Below are positions 1-12,239 of a DNA stretch of 64,000 nt, in pieces (position 1 is the first letter of the stretch; the number at the start of each line of letters is the position of its first letter). Source of the DNA: Calamus simplicifolius (taxonomy: Eukaryota; Streptophyta; Magnoliopsida; Arecales; Arecaceae); the NCBI GenBank assembly GCA_900491605.1, contig UESW01003902.1, positions 1,063,776 to 1,127,775 on the forward strand. Direction: 5' to 3'. A program made the position numbers and the translations under genes. The notes below the pieces were generated by a model, which was not told the DNA's origin, ran no database searches, and saw nothing but the letters and a program-made list of their open reading frames with translations.

Positions 1-199
1 ATGGTGTTGTGTCCATGCTAATTTCTTGGCACACTGCTAAAACATGTGAACATGGATATTTATAAATTGTCTACTTTCACATGAATAATTTCTATCAATG
101 AGTGACATTCTAAATGTTCCTTCCACCCTTGAGAGCTTCACTTGACCTTTTTGTCATGACTTCATAAGTGGCTTTCTGCATATTGTATCTAAATACTCT

Positions 200-1910
200 G
201 TGCTCGTTAGCTTTGACTTGACCTTCAACAAGCTTAATTGTCATATGAGGAGTAAAAAAGTTTTTTCAATTCTTCTACACATATCTGATGGCTTCCGCGT
301 ATCTCGTATTGAAATACTTAACAAGATGATAAAATATCATTTGAACGCAAATTGTAATTGGCACATATCTAGCTCCTCTCAGTATACTATTAAATACCTT
401 TGAGAGATTTGTTATTAGAATGTTGTAGCAAAAGCTCCATCATGTGCCAATGTCCACTTCTCTGGCTCCAACTCCGATAGCCAAGTCCAAGCTTCTACAT
501 TCACACTCTTAATCTGTTCCATGAAAAAATTAACCTTCCAAAGCTGATGTTCTCTTCTTATTTTTCATACTGCTCTTTTTAATTGATCATTTGAGAATCT
601 TGAGTTGAAATTACTGCATACATGTTTCAAACAATAGCGATGATTTGCTCTTGGTGGAATACATCCATTATCGTTATCTACTATGGCACTTAGTTTACCT
701 GGATGTCGATTGAAAATAATACAAATGACATTTCTGTCTTTCACAACATGCCTCCTGAGTCTCAATAAAAGCCATCTTTAGCTAGCAGTGCACTCTTCAT
801 CCACAATTGCATAGACTAATGAAAATATCTATTGTCAGCATCAATGCTTATTGCAATGAGCATCTTCTCTTTGTACTTTCCATAAAGATGCATTCCATCA
901 ATAGAAATCATTGGGAAACAATACCAAAACCCTTCAACGGATGGTTGAAATGCCCAGAAAACATAATTCAGGACACGTACACTAGAAGTTGCTTCATTGT
1001 AGAAATCCCAACGGACTATTGTTCTAGGGTTTGCATTCTGCAATGCAAGCATGTATTTAGGTAACTTAGTATATGAGGGTTCCCATTCACAAAATATATC
1101 AATCAATGTCGTCTGCTTTCCACACCGTATTTTAGAGTATGACACAATATAATAAAATTATTCTGTCATAGTTGCAATGATAGCTTCATTATTCACACTT
1201 GGATCTTTTTCCATAATATATCAAATAACATGACTAATAACTCATGAACTTATGTGTTTGTGATCCCAAGTTACATTATTTAATAAACAAGAGTGCGGCC
1301 CTTCATACCTTGTGATCTCAAAAAATCATGCTTCTTCAATATTGTGGCCTGCAACCTCCATTGACAACCCTGGGCATTACTTGAAGAGGCACATTTAATA
1401 AACCAAAATACTTTCTTCCCACTACATTATATGTGCGATGCTTCCTGATGTGATAAATTTTATATGCTCTCTTCAATTCATCTTTACTAGTAAACAACAA
1501 TCCTGTAATAAACTCAGTTATTGACAAATCCAAAAATTAAGAATTAAAAGATAATTCTGAGTACTAACACATCCGCCATCATGCAAATTCAAATCATGAT
1601 AAAATTTTGGTATTTGATTATGTACAAAGACTTGACGATCATGCATCTGAATTTGAATAGTTTCGAGATGGCTAGATATAAGAATAAAACTACAACTAGT
1701 TTTATTAACTATATCATCTCCATGTGACTCTTTATCAGAGTCATCATGTTCAGGCCAATAGTCATCATTTGTACTCTCGTCTAACTCAATTCCCCAACTA
1801 TCAGTATTAAACTGATTGTTTACCACATCATCACTTTGCACTACTGGCATAACTCCTTTAATCATCGAAAAACACACTGGAGTCCTGACCTACTACTGGG
1901 CTATAGGAGA
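200..1910 (-). pseudogene. MURA-type Mutator transposase remnant
   Basis: Broken minus-strand coding sequence of a MuDR/MURA-like transposase, the DDE enzyme that moves Mutator elements. Pieces lie in the expected order from high to low coordinates: an acidic N-terminal part (1518-1877), the MuDR N-terminal domain (1336-1533, with residues like KHRTYNVVGRKY), a decayed linker (about 1160-1330, residues like GPHSC), the start of the MULE DDE domain with FWAFQPSVEGF and ISIDGMHLYGKYK (816-1145), then YCLKHVCSNFN (565-765) and EKWTLAHD (about 400-540). Stops and frame changes separate all pieces, so it cannot make an enzyme. It differs from the FAR1-type transposases further right and belongs to another Mutator lineage. 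No terminal repeats were recognised. Confidence 0.75.
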
Positions 1911-2996
1911 ACTATCCTAAACATCCTCTATATGACTAACATTGTATGGATCTGGAGCATCTTTCTTAAAAATATATAATTCAACGTAGCGATGATCTAG
2001 AAATTTAGAAGGAAATGTCAACATTTCCTCCACATCATTGTCCTTGTTGATTAGATGAAGCATGTATTTCTGATGCAATGTTGGAGATCTTCATATCAAT
2101 CTCAAAATATGTCGTTCCACTTAAATTTTGAGGATACTATATACCCGCTTGAACAACTCAACATAACGTGTTCCAGTACTTAATCTAAAACTTTTGCGTC
2201 AAGGTTGATAATATTGTATCCCATGTAGGTCATGTTCAACTGATCCATCATAATAAAGTAGCAATCAAATAGTTTCGATGCTCATCTAAAAAATGGTGTT
2301 CAAAATTTCTACTGGTCAACTACAAACAAACTAATAATTATATATGCACATATTTCAAAAGCATTTAATATTTAAATAATAGATACATAACCTTGCAAAT
2401 ATAAACTTTGTACCCTGGCAAGCCAACCCAAGTCTCTTAGGCTGCTATCAACCAATATGAGTTGAATAAGAGGATTCAATCTAACGTCAAGAAAGTTATA
2501 CCCAAATACGTATCATTTCCAATCTCAACATCATTTCTATTATAATATTTAAAATAAAAAACTAATGAAATTCATGAATATATGATCAATAAAGCAAATC
2601 ATTCAAAAAAACTTTTAAAAAATTATTTCTTTTCCGCACATAAAACTTATGTGTACCTAAAAAAATTTACTTAAAGTTCTAAGAAAATAAAAAAATTATA
2701 AAAGCATGTATAATTTTCTAGATTGTAAGAAATTAGGTATACTTAAACTTTTGCACATATAACCCTAAGCAATTATAAAAGTAAAAAAATTATCTTAAAA
2801 ATCCATGTATACTTTGCTAGATTACAAGAAATATGGTATAATAAGTCTTATGAAAGAAAGAAACTAAGAGATAAAAAAAAAAGATTTGTACCTCTTATTC
2901 TCATTAACATAAAACTCTATTAAGAGAAGAAGATAGGCATTGAAAGAAATAGAAAAAAATTATAAGAGATGGTGCCATCAAAAGAGAAAAAAATTA
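1911..2996. other. AT-rich DNA, no gene seen
   Basis: AT-rich sequence between the MURA remnant and the terminal repeat of MULE-L. The first part may be further decayed transposase 5' sequence. From about 2330 it is noncoding, with A-rich stretches and no convincing exon on either strand. Confidence 0.5.
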
Positions 2997-3520
2997 AGAA
3001 AAAGTCTTGTACACTGCCCCCGGTGCAGCAAGTCCTACGTGGGCTGCACCGCCTTTCCTGATTGGTCCACGTGGATCCTACATGGGCAACGATGCGGAAC
3101 GGTATGGCTCTGCTACGATGTTACATTTTGGTCGTGATGGCCATTAAAAGTGCTTCGCCTTTATTTTAAAATAACTATGCAGATGAAAATGCTCTTTTCC
3201 TCCAGCCTACTTCTATCGCCATTTTTTCTTGGATTACATCTGTGCAAGAAAAACTCTTTTTTCCCCCTCGCTTTGGCTTTCGGATGCAAGGAATCAATCC
3301 AAGGTTTGAGCAAGATCTTGAGCCCTCGCTCTAAGAGTCCGGTCGGAAGAAAATATTTCAGCTTCGAGGCTGGAATATATAGCTACTGAAGTCTTTGTAG
3401 AAAGTAAAAAGTCCTTATTCCCACTTCTTTGTAAAGCTCCTTTATTACACCAACTATTTTTGTCGTTAGAGGAAGTTAATGCATTAGGAAACCGTTTAAC
3501 GCAGGTAACTTCCTTAGAAC
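2997..3520 (+). repeat. MULE-L left terminal inverted repeat
   Basis: Homologous, with many substitutions, to 41104-41512 and to the reverse complement of 54303-54716. Shared landmarks are the GGTGCAGCA/TGGGCTGCACC inverted pair near the tip, the CCACGTGGATCC block, CATCTGTGCAAGAA, and CCCACTTCTTT further in. The matching partner at the right end is absent. The exact tip (2996-2998) is uncertain. Confidence 0.7.
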
Positions 3521-3599
3521 TAGGGTGTCGTCGGAGTGTCTCGGCCTATATTCCCCATTATTTCCTATCCATATAGCTCTAGTGTCCTCACTTTACAAC

Positions 3600-5085
3600 T
3601 TTGGAGAGAATGGCCGCGACACCACATGAGGAATTCGGCCAAAAATCCTTCACGACACCCCAATTGAAACCTTACGACACCCTAGCGACAATGCTACGAC
3701 ACCCATGCTTATAACTGACCATGGAGAGAAGCCCCGCGACATCCCATGATGAATTCGGCCAAAAATCCTTCGTGACACCCCAGTTTAAACATTACGATAC
3801 CCTAGCACCAATGCTATGACACCGTGCTTATAACTGGCCATGGAGAGAAGCCCAGCGATACTCCATGAGGAATTCGGCCGAAAATCCTTCACAACACCCC
3901 AGTTTAAACCTTACGACATCCTAGCGGCAAGGCTACGACACCCGTGCTTATAATTGACCATGGAGAGAAGCCCCGCGATACCCCAGGAGGAATTCTGCCG
4001 AAAATCCTTCGCGACACCCCAGTTTAAACCTTACAACACCTTAGCACCAATGCTACGACACCCGTGCTTATAACTGGCCATGGAAAGAAGCCCCGCGACA
4101 CCCCATGAGGAATTCGGCCGAAAATCTTTCGCGATACCCCAGTTGAAACCTTACAATACCCTAGCGATAATGCTACGACCCCAGGAGCAATTCGGCCGAA
4201 AATCCTTCATGACACCCAAGTTGAAACTTTACGACACCCGTACTTATAACTGACCATGGAGAGAAGCCCCGCAACACCCCAGGAGGAATTCGATCAAAAA
4301 TCCTTCGCGACACCTCAGTTGAAACCTTATGACACCCTAGCGACAATGCTACGACCTCAGGAGCAATTCTATCGAAAATCCTTCGTGACACCCAAGTTGA
4401 AACTTTACGACACCCTAGCACCAATGCTACGACACCCGTGCTTATAACTGACCATGGAGAGAAGCCCCACGACACCCAGGAGGAATTCGGTCAAAAATCC
4501 TTCGCGACACCCCAGTTGAAACCTTATGACACCCTAGCACCAATGCTACAACACCCGTGCTTATAACTGACCATGGAGAGAAGCCCCGCGACACCCCAGG
4601 AGGAAATCGACCGAAAATTAGTAATGATATTCCAGCTGAAATAGTATGACACCCTAGTTATAAACCTAAGACACCCATTCAGGAAATTGCACAGAACACC
4701 CCAGCTTTACCGTTAAGACACCGTAGGTTTAAACTTACGACACCTGTGGCCTTACACCAGACGTTGAAGAATAGCCTCGTGACATCGTAGGAGGAAATCA
4801 GCCGAAAACCATTGACAACATCTAAGCTAAAATAGTACGATACCCTAATTACAAACCTAAAACACCCGTTCACGCTTAGGAGAAAACTTTACGACATCCC
4901 AGGAGGAAATCGACCGAAAACCATTGACGACATCCAAGCTGAAATAGTACGATACCCTAGTTATAAACCTAAGACATCCGTTCATGCGTAGGTGAAAAGC
5001 TTTACGATATCTCAGGAGAAAATCAATCAAAATAGTAATAAAGCTACGATACCCCAGATTTACTATTAAAACACAGTAGCATCAA
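3600..5085 (+). repeat. ~120-bp subterminal tandem array (CGACACCC-rich)
   Basis: Degenerate tandem array. GAATTC-containing landmarks recur at about 3632, 3752, 3870, 3991 and 4111, giving a period near 120 bp. Each unit carries about four copies of CGACACCC followed by CAG, TAG, GTG or CAGGAG, and the phrase CATGGAGAGAAGCCCC. Decay increases towards 5080. Short open frames here are by-products of the repeat and are not listed as genes. Confidence 0.85.
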
Positions 5086-5133
5086 AGCAGTCGCAAGTTC
5101 ATCTATAATATTATTAGTCATTGCAAAATTTCG

Positions 5134-5430
5134 TTACAATTTCATACGAAAACACTTTTTTGTGTTTCCAGACGGACGTCTATGGTCTCCTCCCTTTCTC
5201 TTCTTCTTACTTGTATGCTCAAAAAGGGATTTTGGAGATCCACCAGAGTCGATCTTCAATGTTCCCTTGGCAGTTTGCTTTTCCACATCTTCGTCGGAGC
5301 CATCGAGCCGAAGTTTTATGCTAAAGGCGATAGCCAGCTCGTCTACCTCTGATGTCATCATAGGCGAAGATTTCTTAAACCTTCTTAAACTACCTCCGAT
5401 GTTGTCTACCCTTCCTGTGGTTGCAAGCAA
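5134..5430 (-). CDS. Possible small accessory ORF of MULE-L, basic C-terminus
   Basis: Open frame of about 98 codons on the minus strand in a non-repetitive island between two arrays. A TATA-like CTATAAAAGG lies just upstream (about 5444-5455 on the + strand). The frame begins at TTG with a stop directly upstream; the first in-frame ATG gives only about 75 residues. The C-terminal part has a lysine/arginine cluster (KKKRKGGDHRR) that could act as a nuclear localisation signal. It occupies the same position in the element as the twin small ORFs of MULE-R (43.2 and 44.5 kb), and its first 16 residues resemble theirs only loosely, so homology is unproven. A longer open frame overlaps on the other strand (5162-5674); which, if either, is coding cannot be settled. 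Confidence 0.3.
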   Translation of the reverse strand: MLATTGRVDNIGGSLRRFKKSSPMMTSEVDELAIAFSIKLRLDGSDEDVEKQTAKGTLKIDSGGSPKSLFEHTSKKKRKGGDHRRPSGNTKKCFRMKL

Positions 5431-5689
5431 TACTCATCCTTTCCCCTTTTATAGCCATCGAGTTGGGGGATGGGGGATAGAAACCATTACTGAAGAGAGT
5501 GTCGGAAAACCAAATCTCATCGAACTCAGTGTTCCAATCCCCGATTCGGAACAAATATTGGCCATGCTAGCATCTTCGTTATATAAATCGGAGTGTCTCT
5601 CCTCGCATGACGGAATGAGCACTTTCCAATTATTCAATCAGCCACTTGGTGCCAGTGGTTTAAATGCATGCTGAACAGATAAGCTTTAC

Positions 5690-6355
5690 GATGTCCCAAG
5701 AGGAAACAGGTCGGAAGTATTACAACACCCAAGTTATGTTCACCCAAAAAAATATCTACGATGCCGCAGTTGAAACATTAAGATACCCAAGCGACAACGC
5801 TACGACACCCATCCTTATAACGGACACTGGAGTATAGCCTCGCGACACCCTAGGAAGAATTCGGCCGAATTCTGCCAAAAATCTTTCGCAACACCCCAGT
5901 TGAAACCTTACGATATCCTAGCGACAATGCTACGACACCCGTGCTTATAACTGATCATGGAGAGAAGCCCCGCGACACCCCATGAGGAATTCGGCCGAAA
6001 ATCCTTCGCGACATCCTAGTTGAAATCTTATGACATCCTAGCGATAATGCTATGACATCTGTGCTTATAACTGACCATGGAGAGAAGCCCCACGACACCC
6101 CAGGAGAAATTCTATCGAAAATCCTTTGCGACACCCCAGTTTAAACCTTACGACACCCTAGCACCAATTCTATGACACTCATGCTTATAACTGGCCATGG
6201 AGAGAAGCCCCGCGACACTCCATGAGGAATTCGGCCAAAAATCCTTCATGACACCCCAGTTTAAACCTTACGACACCCTAGCACCAATGCTACGACACTC
6301 GTGCTGGGGTGTCGTAATAGCCTAATTCGGGGATGTCGTCGGTCCCCGCCTTAAC
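5690..6355 (+). repeat. Second ~120-bp array of MULE-L
   Basis: Same unit family as 3600-5085 (CGACACCC motifs, GAATTC and CATGGAGAGAAGCCCC landmarks). It ends abruptly at about 6355 inside what should be the N-terminal third of the Ulp1-like gene, so the array has replaced the 5' part of that gene. Confidence 0.8.
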
Positions 6356-6359
6356 ACTC

Positions 6360-8380
6360 TAAAGTCTAATCAGAGATGTCCACAGTATCTCATCCAGCAC
6401 TTGGATAACTTAAGTCAACTGGATAGGATCGACTGGGCTTCGGCATTTAAGGAGTTGATTGTTCTGGCTCTTCCAGAAGTAGCTGCTTGCTTGCATTCCG
6501 AGGAGCCGATCCATTCAAAGAGAGCAAAAAAGGTTAGGAGGCAGCCTACCATGTTCGGATGCTCGGCAGTGCTAGTGGTAAGGATTATTGAGATGCAGAA
6601 ATAGTATCCTTAGTATAATTTCTTTGTTAATATTACATTTTTTTATATCCTAAAGTTATCATGTTCAGGTGTGGTTCCTCGAGCATACATCAATGCGAGC
6701 ACCAGCATATCCCGATAAACTGCCTCGACTGTTGAAGTGGTATGACAACCAAATGAAGATCCAGTCGGTTGGGTTGCCAACATGCAGCCTCACGACTTGG
6801 TAAGGTAATACATTACTTTATTACTCTGACCATATTTTTTTACTTAATGTGTTAATATTTTTACTTAATATTAATTTGTTTATCATCTTGCTTTGTAGTT
6901 GGAGGGAGCTACTGTACCACTGTCAGAGGAGCGCTGGCTTCTCACTCAACAGACAGTAGCATCGCCTGAACCAACAGAGCACTACGCAAGCTGTGCCGAG
7001 TTGAGGATTGAATTGGCCTGCGTTAAGGATCAACTCGATGATGTCAGGCACAGGCTGTCCATTGCTGAGAGCCTCCTCAGTTCACTGCTCAGAAAGGAAA
7101 GCAATGCAATAAATGAGGAGGACAAGGGAGACGGGAAAACAGAGGAGGGGCATTCCCTGGAGTGTCCTTCTCGAGCCTGGGAAAGGAAATACTGAGGAGG
7201 AGAAGATGGAGGAGGACCATTCATCCGAGTATCCAACTGAGACAGGGATGCAAAAACAGAGGAGAAGAGATTGGAGGGGGATTCATTGGATGATAAAACA
7301 GAGCATGGGAATGAAAATAAAGAGAACGAGAAGAGGGGGAAGAGCATTCTCCAAGAGGAGTCCAAATCGATAATAAACTTGGCACCCTGTGCCAAAGGGT
7401 GATGATATGGACATAGAAATCATTGGAGTGCCTTCGCTTGTTAGGAGGGTTAAAAAAGAGCGAGGAAGCGTAAGGCATCCAAGGTCGAGGAGATTGTTAT
7501 GAGACAACATGTCCTAAAAAGTCGTCGAAGACAGTGGGCACATCAAAGCCCAACACAACGGTCGAAGATGACCAAATTATTATAAAAAAAATTTTTGAGC
7601 GAATGACTAACCGACGAGATCGTCTACACCAATATGTTAGGTGGCGTTGTAACAAGGAAAAGTCTTCAAGATCTCATTAACAATGATATGATAATAGATG
7701 ATGTAAGTATCTCAAGAAACCTATTCTAGTTGTTGATTTTAGAATTATATTAATCGGTTTACATTCCATTGGCAGATAATTGATGCCGGCCAGGAGTTTT
7801 TGATGTGCAACTGGACAGAGCATCCTGGACCGATACCATAAGTGCATCTTTGCATCAGTTTTTGTATCGCTGTGTCTGACTTCTCATCAACTGCTCATGA
7901 ACTTGCTGGAACATCAGGGGCTTCGATATTTGACAATGTATCCGATGAAGATAAGGCCCAATTCCGGTTTCTTTCACCATAATAAACTCGATAACTCGCA
8001 CTGGCATTTGGTTGCTGTCGACATGGAAAGAAAGGTGTTCATGCACCTAAATTCATTAAAACGCAACGCTAGGTACAAGGCCAATGCAAGAAATGGCATA
8101 CAATTCTTGGCCACATATTCCATATCTACTGCGATAAGGAAGAGGTGATGACTTGGCCGATGGAAGAGATTTCGGATTGCCCAAGCCAACCGGCCGGATC
8201 GCTGGATTGCGGCCTATACTGTCTGAGATACATGGAATGTCTTGCTCGATAGACAATCCTGATATGAAGATGGATTTCACGGAGGAGAAGTAAGAGAATA
8301 CCGGCGATAATTAGCTGCGACGATATTGAGAGAGGCCTGAACCAAAAGATCAACGACCTTGTCACAAACTGTTCTTAATT
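6360..8380 (+). pseudogene. Ulp1-like (C48) protease pseudogene, 5'-truncated
   Basis: Homologous to the gene at 49630-52287 from its second exon onward. Pieces: LDRIDWASAFKELIVLALPE (6401-6604), then an exon starting WFLEHTS (about 6668), the MEGA-type exon with a low-complexity acidic region (6899 onward), and the protease domain with DNSHWHLVAVDMERK (about 7990) and SGSLDCGLYCL (about 8195). Family knowledge: Ulp1/C48 proteases cleave SUMO-type isopeptides with a His-Asp-Cys triad, and such domains have been captured by plant Mutator elements. Lesions: the first exons are replaced by array DNA, several frameshifts split the central region, and a stop follows CLAR at about 8250 where the intact copy reads CLARRDN. 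It cannot make a full protein. Confidence 0.8.
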
Positions 8381-8519
8381 TTTTCATTCTTCTTTGATTG
8401 AAAATTTAATGTAATTTATTCATATTAACACTGTTTCAGATTTAATGCAAATACAAAAATTTTATATTAAGAACAGAGGTGTCCTTGATTTATTCATATT
8501 TATGACTTTTCTACTTGAC

Positions 8520-9640
8520 AATTTCTTAAGTTTTCATATATGATGTCGTAAATTAAAAACTAGAATGTTGTAAATTGAGAAATGGGATGTTGTAGGATTT
8601 TTCTATTCGGGTGTCGTCGAACTAAAGCTAGGGTGTCGTTAGCCTAGAACTGAAGGGTCGTCGCGCTAAAAGCTTTGGTGTTCTTTCGTGAGAAATGGGA
8701 TATCGTAGGATTTTGCCTTCCGAGTGTCGTTAGCCCAGAGCTAGAGGGTCGTCGCACTAAAAGCATTGGTGTCCTTTCGTGAGAAATGGGATGTCGTAGG
8801 ATTTTGCCTTTCGGATGTCATCGAGCTAAAGCTAGGGTGTCGTTAGCCCTGAGCTGGGAGATCGTCACGCTTAAAGCTTTGTTGTCCTTTCGTGAGAAAT
8901 GGGATATCGTAGGATTTTTCCTTTCGGGTGTCGTCGAGCTAAAGTTAGGGTGTCGTTAGCCCAGAGCTGGGGGGTCGTCGCGCTAAAAGCTTTGGTGTCC
9001 TTTCGTGAGAAATGGGATGTCGTAGGATTTGGCCTTTCGGGTGTTGTCGAGCTAAAGCTAGGGTGTCGTTAGCCTAAGGCTGCGCTAAAAGTATTGGTGT
9101 CCTTTCGTGAGAAATGGGATGTCGTAGGATTTTTCCTTTCGGGTGTCATCAAGCTAAACCTAGGGTATCGTTAGCCCAAAGCTGGAGGGTCGTCGTGCTA
9201 AAAGCTTTGGTATCCTTTCGTAAGAAATGGGATGTCGTAGGATTTTGCCTTTCGGGTGTCGTCGAGCTAAAGCTAGGGTATCATTAGCCCAGAGCTGGTG
9301 AGTCGTCATGCTAAAAGCTTTGATGTCCTTTCGTGAGAAATGGAATGTCGTAGGATTTTGCCTTTCAGGTGTCGTCGAGCTAAAGCTAGGGTATCGTTAG
9401 CCCAGAGTTGGGGGGTCGTCGTGCTAAAAGCATTGGTGTTCTTTCATGAGAAATGAGATGTCATTGGATTTGGCCTTTCGGGTATCGTCGAGCTAAATCT
9501 AGGATGTTATTAGCCAAGAGCAGGGGTGTCCTCGCTCCCCCCACCTTAACAGTCCCCGCACGGGTGTCGTCGCTTTAAAGCGATGGTGTCATTAGGCGAG
9601 AGCCGGGGTGTCGTAACAGTGCAAGCGTATTCGTAAAATA
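8520..9640 (-). repeat. ~113-bp GGGTGTCG array between the two MULE-L genes
   Basis: Tandem units of about 113 bp containing GAGAAATGGGATGTCGTAGG, TTCGGGTGTCGTCGAGCTAA and AGGGTGTCGTTAGCC. The motif is the reverse complement of CGACACCC, so this array points opposite to those at 3.6-6.35 kb. It is homologous to the array that follows the Ulp1-like gene in MULE-R (52430-53440), so the position is conserved between the copies. Confidence 0.85.
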
Positions 9641-9757
9641 TCAAATCTTCTTGGCAGACGAGATGAGCACTTCATTTGGCTGAAAAAGACACCCTAGTTA
9701 CAAAGCACTTCATTTGCGACTAAGACACCCAAGTTACAAAGTTACGGCACCCGTATT

Positions 9758-12195
9758 TTATATATGCTCCTGTGTTAGTTGACTCAATACATAAGCATCA
9801 AACTCGTCCATCAAAGTTTCGAAAGGTGGTACAATTCTTTCCATGTCCTCTTCGATGTTAATTGACTACATACAAGTATGCCTGTTGCTTGAAGCAGCTC
9901 TTATTTCATTTTGCATTAGTGGAGCATCAATGGTTGCCTTGACTAGATTTTTCCTTGATCTTTTTGACTTCTTCTCGACTCCACTCTTTAATCTGTTCTC
10001 TCTTAGGCGACCTTTCGTCCTAATTTGCTGAGGATCTTGAATTACAAGCTCTGTACTTGGCTTAGCTACGTAGTTAGCATCCACGGCAATTTTGAATATA
10101 GGTGTTAGACCATTCATCACTAAATTAAATGCATCTTTAGACATGGAGGCTATCTCTGCAAGCTTCATCATCCAATGACTCAGCAAACTATATCTACAAT
10201 CAATAACATAATGTTATCGAAAACATATATTAAGACATTTCAAATAAAAAATTGTCACAACATACTGTGATTTTGTGTGCTTTTATCACAACCTTCAGTA
10301 TTGCAGTTGAAATCATCGAATTGGTATTTCATGTCCTTGCACCATCTCTTCAAGAAGTATTTATCTGGTAAACGAAATACGTTGCTTTGATGAAGAACCA
10401 ACAAGGCATGCCTACACAGGTAACCCTTAAACTGAAAGGATCGACACTGGCATTGGACATCCTCAATATTTCTATCATATGACACAATATAATCTTTGAT
10501 CATCTCCTTGCCGATTCCATCGACTTCAATCCTTTCATACGACTTTACAGAATATACACAACAGTTATCAGCTTCCTTGATCAATTTAGTATTTAATGCA
10601 GCCATTTCAATGATCTTATTCTGAATTTTTTTGAAAATGTGCCTTGTATACATTCCTACAGCTTGTCTCTCAAAAGGTGATGATATCTTTAGGAAAATAA
10701 TCGTTTGCAATGTCCTATTATCTTCCTCATTTTTGGCCTCGTACCTTTTCTCCAAGGCATCTTTGTACTTACCTATGAACTCCGTTAGTGTAGTCTTCGA
10801 ATTTATAAACTCATCGAAGAAGTGATTTATGCCCTCGCTCCTTTGTGAAGATGACATCCCTGTACATAATTTTGTTAAAAAAGAAGCATTGAACACGAAC
10901 ATGAACCAAAGACAATGACATACAAACCTACGAAGAATGTATCCTTTAGGTAAACTAGGACCCATTTATCTCGACATTCATAAAGGACATTGAACCAATC
11001 TATAGCCTTGCATTCTTTATATCTCTCTATAACATGTGCCCACCTTTCCTCGAATGACTGTATGGTCAATGAATCATATATCATCTCATCGAATCAACCA
11101 TAAATTTGGGATTTGTTGTGCAAATGTGGCCAATCTTTTCAGGTATCTTCTTCAATATATGCCAAAGATAAAATCGATGTCATGTGTTAGGAAAAACTTC
11201 TTTAACAGCAGCCTCGATTGCCTTATCTTGGTCAGTTATTATGGCAATAGGTGCTTGACCACCATTTGCATCCAGCCATGACTAAAAAACCCATTTATAT
11301 GTCTCAGTACTCTCATCAGACAATAATGCGCAACCAAGCAAGGTGGACTGTTCATGATGGTTGACCCCGACGAATGAATAAAAAGGTATTTGATATCTAT
11401 TTGTCAAGTAGGTTGAGTCAAAGCTTAGAACATCACCGAAGTATGTGCATGCTAATCTTGACCTTGGATGAATCCAGAAGATAGACCTGAGATGACCATT
11501 ATCATTGAGGTCTAAGGTATAGAAGAAATTGAGATTTCTGAGTTGCATTTCGGTGAAATGGATTACCATCGACTGAGCATCTCCTTCTTTCAGCTTAGAC
11601 TGACGTTCGCAACAAATGAAATTACGAGCATCCTTCTCGGTGAAATCCAATTATCTTCTACCCCCTTTTCTCCTTGCTATGGCAGAGTATATCTGAGTTG
11701 TCGGAACATTCACGGCTTGTAAATTGCTGATCTTTGCCTTCTCTGGTGTGTTGATCCTCCTATGCAACCGTAGATAACCAGTTGATGTTATGGACATCCC
11801 ATGGTTATATTCTAGAGAAACCTCAACCAATATCCACTTACCACTTGTAGCATTCAGTCTTGCTTTTATGGATGCTATGCAATCAACTTTCCCAGTATCC
11901 CTATGATTCATGTTCTTCTCTATTTTTTATATTTTCCTTGCCTCCAACATGCCAGGTGCTTGAAGCAAAGTTATTTATTGTTGTTGGCCCTGCTACACAC
12001 TATTGTGATTCCAAAACCAACTCTTTTTGCGTATCCATTGTAGAAAGTATATACATCAACTGCTGAATTGAATTCCATTCCAGTTTGAGGAACTACAGTA
12101 TCAACCACTGCTTTTGGAGCGATGGGTGAAGGTGCACGGCCGGGAGTGTGCTCGATTTCTTTCTGATCTATAATTTCAGCATCATCTGTGGAAAT
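9758..12195 (-). pseudogene. FAR1-type MULE transposase pseudogene
   Basis: Minus-strand counterpart of the transposase at 45174-47581. N-terminal FAR1-type DNA-binding region (11651-12195, residues like NATSGKWILVEVSLEYNHG), DDE core with LSFDSTYLTNRYQ (11282-11650), the C-terminal part of the core with SFEERWAHVIERY (10875-11084), the exon starting GMSSSQRSEGINHFFDE and the SWIM zinc finger with VQCQCRSF and LCRHALLVL (10255-10860), and the last exon with an AT-hook-like KGR (KGRLRENR, 9866-10186). A stop replaces Gln before LDFTEKDAR at about 11650, and other breaks are present. At the frameshift points of the MULE-R copy this copy usually keeps the reading frame, so the two inform each other. 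Confidence 0.85.
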
Positions 12196-12239
12196 ATAGG
12201 TACACAGTCATAAACAATGATATCCATAGATTTAGTTGT

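Noticed and set aside
4173..4475. ORFs of about 100 residues within CGACACCC arrays (also 42461-43049, 47562-48537, 53498-53845)
   Set aside because: They follow the tandem repeat on whichever strand avoids stops, repeat the same peptide, and have no family resemblance.
5162..5674. Plus-strand ORF of 170 residues in MULE-L
   Set aside because: Longest frame in the island, but with no recognisable domain; it overlaps a minus-strand frame that has a TATA-like box. Left unassigned, not called a gene.
7030..7510. Minus-strand Ser/Phe-rich ORFs
   Set aside because: They are antisense to the acidic linker of the Ulp1-like pseudogene; Glu/Lys codons read backwards give Ser/Phe/Leu.
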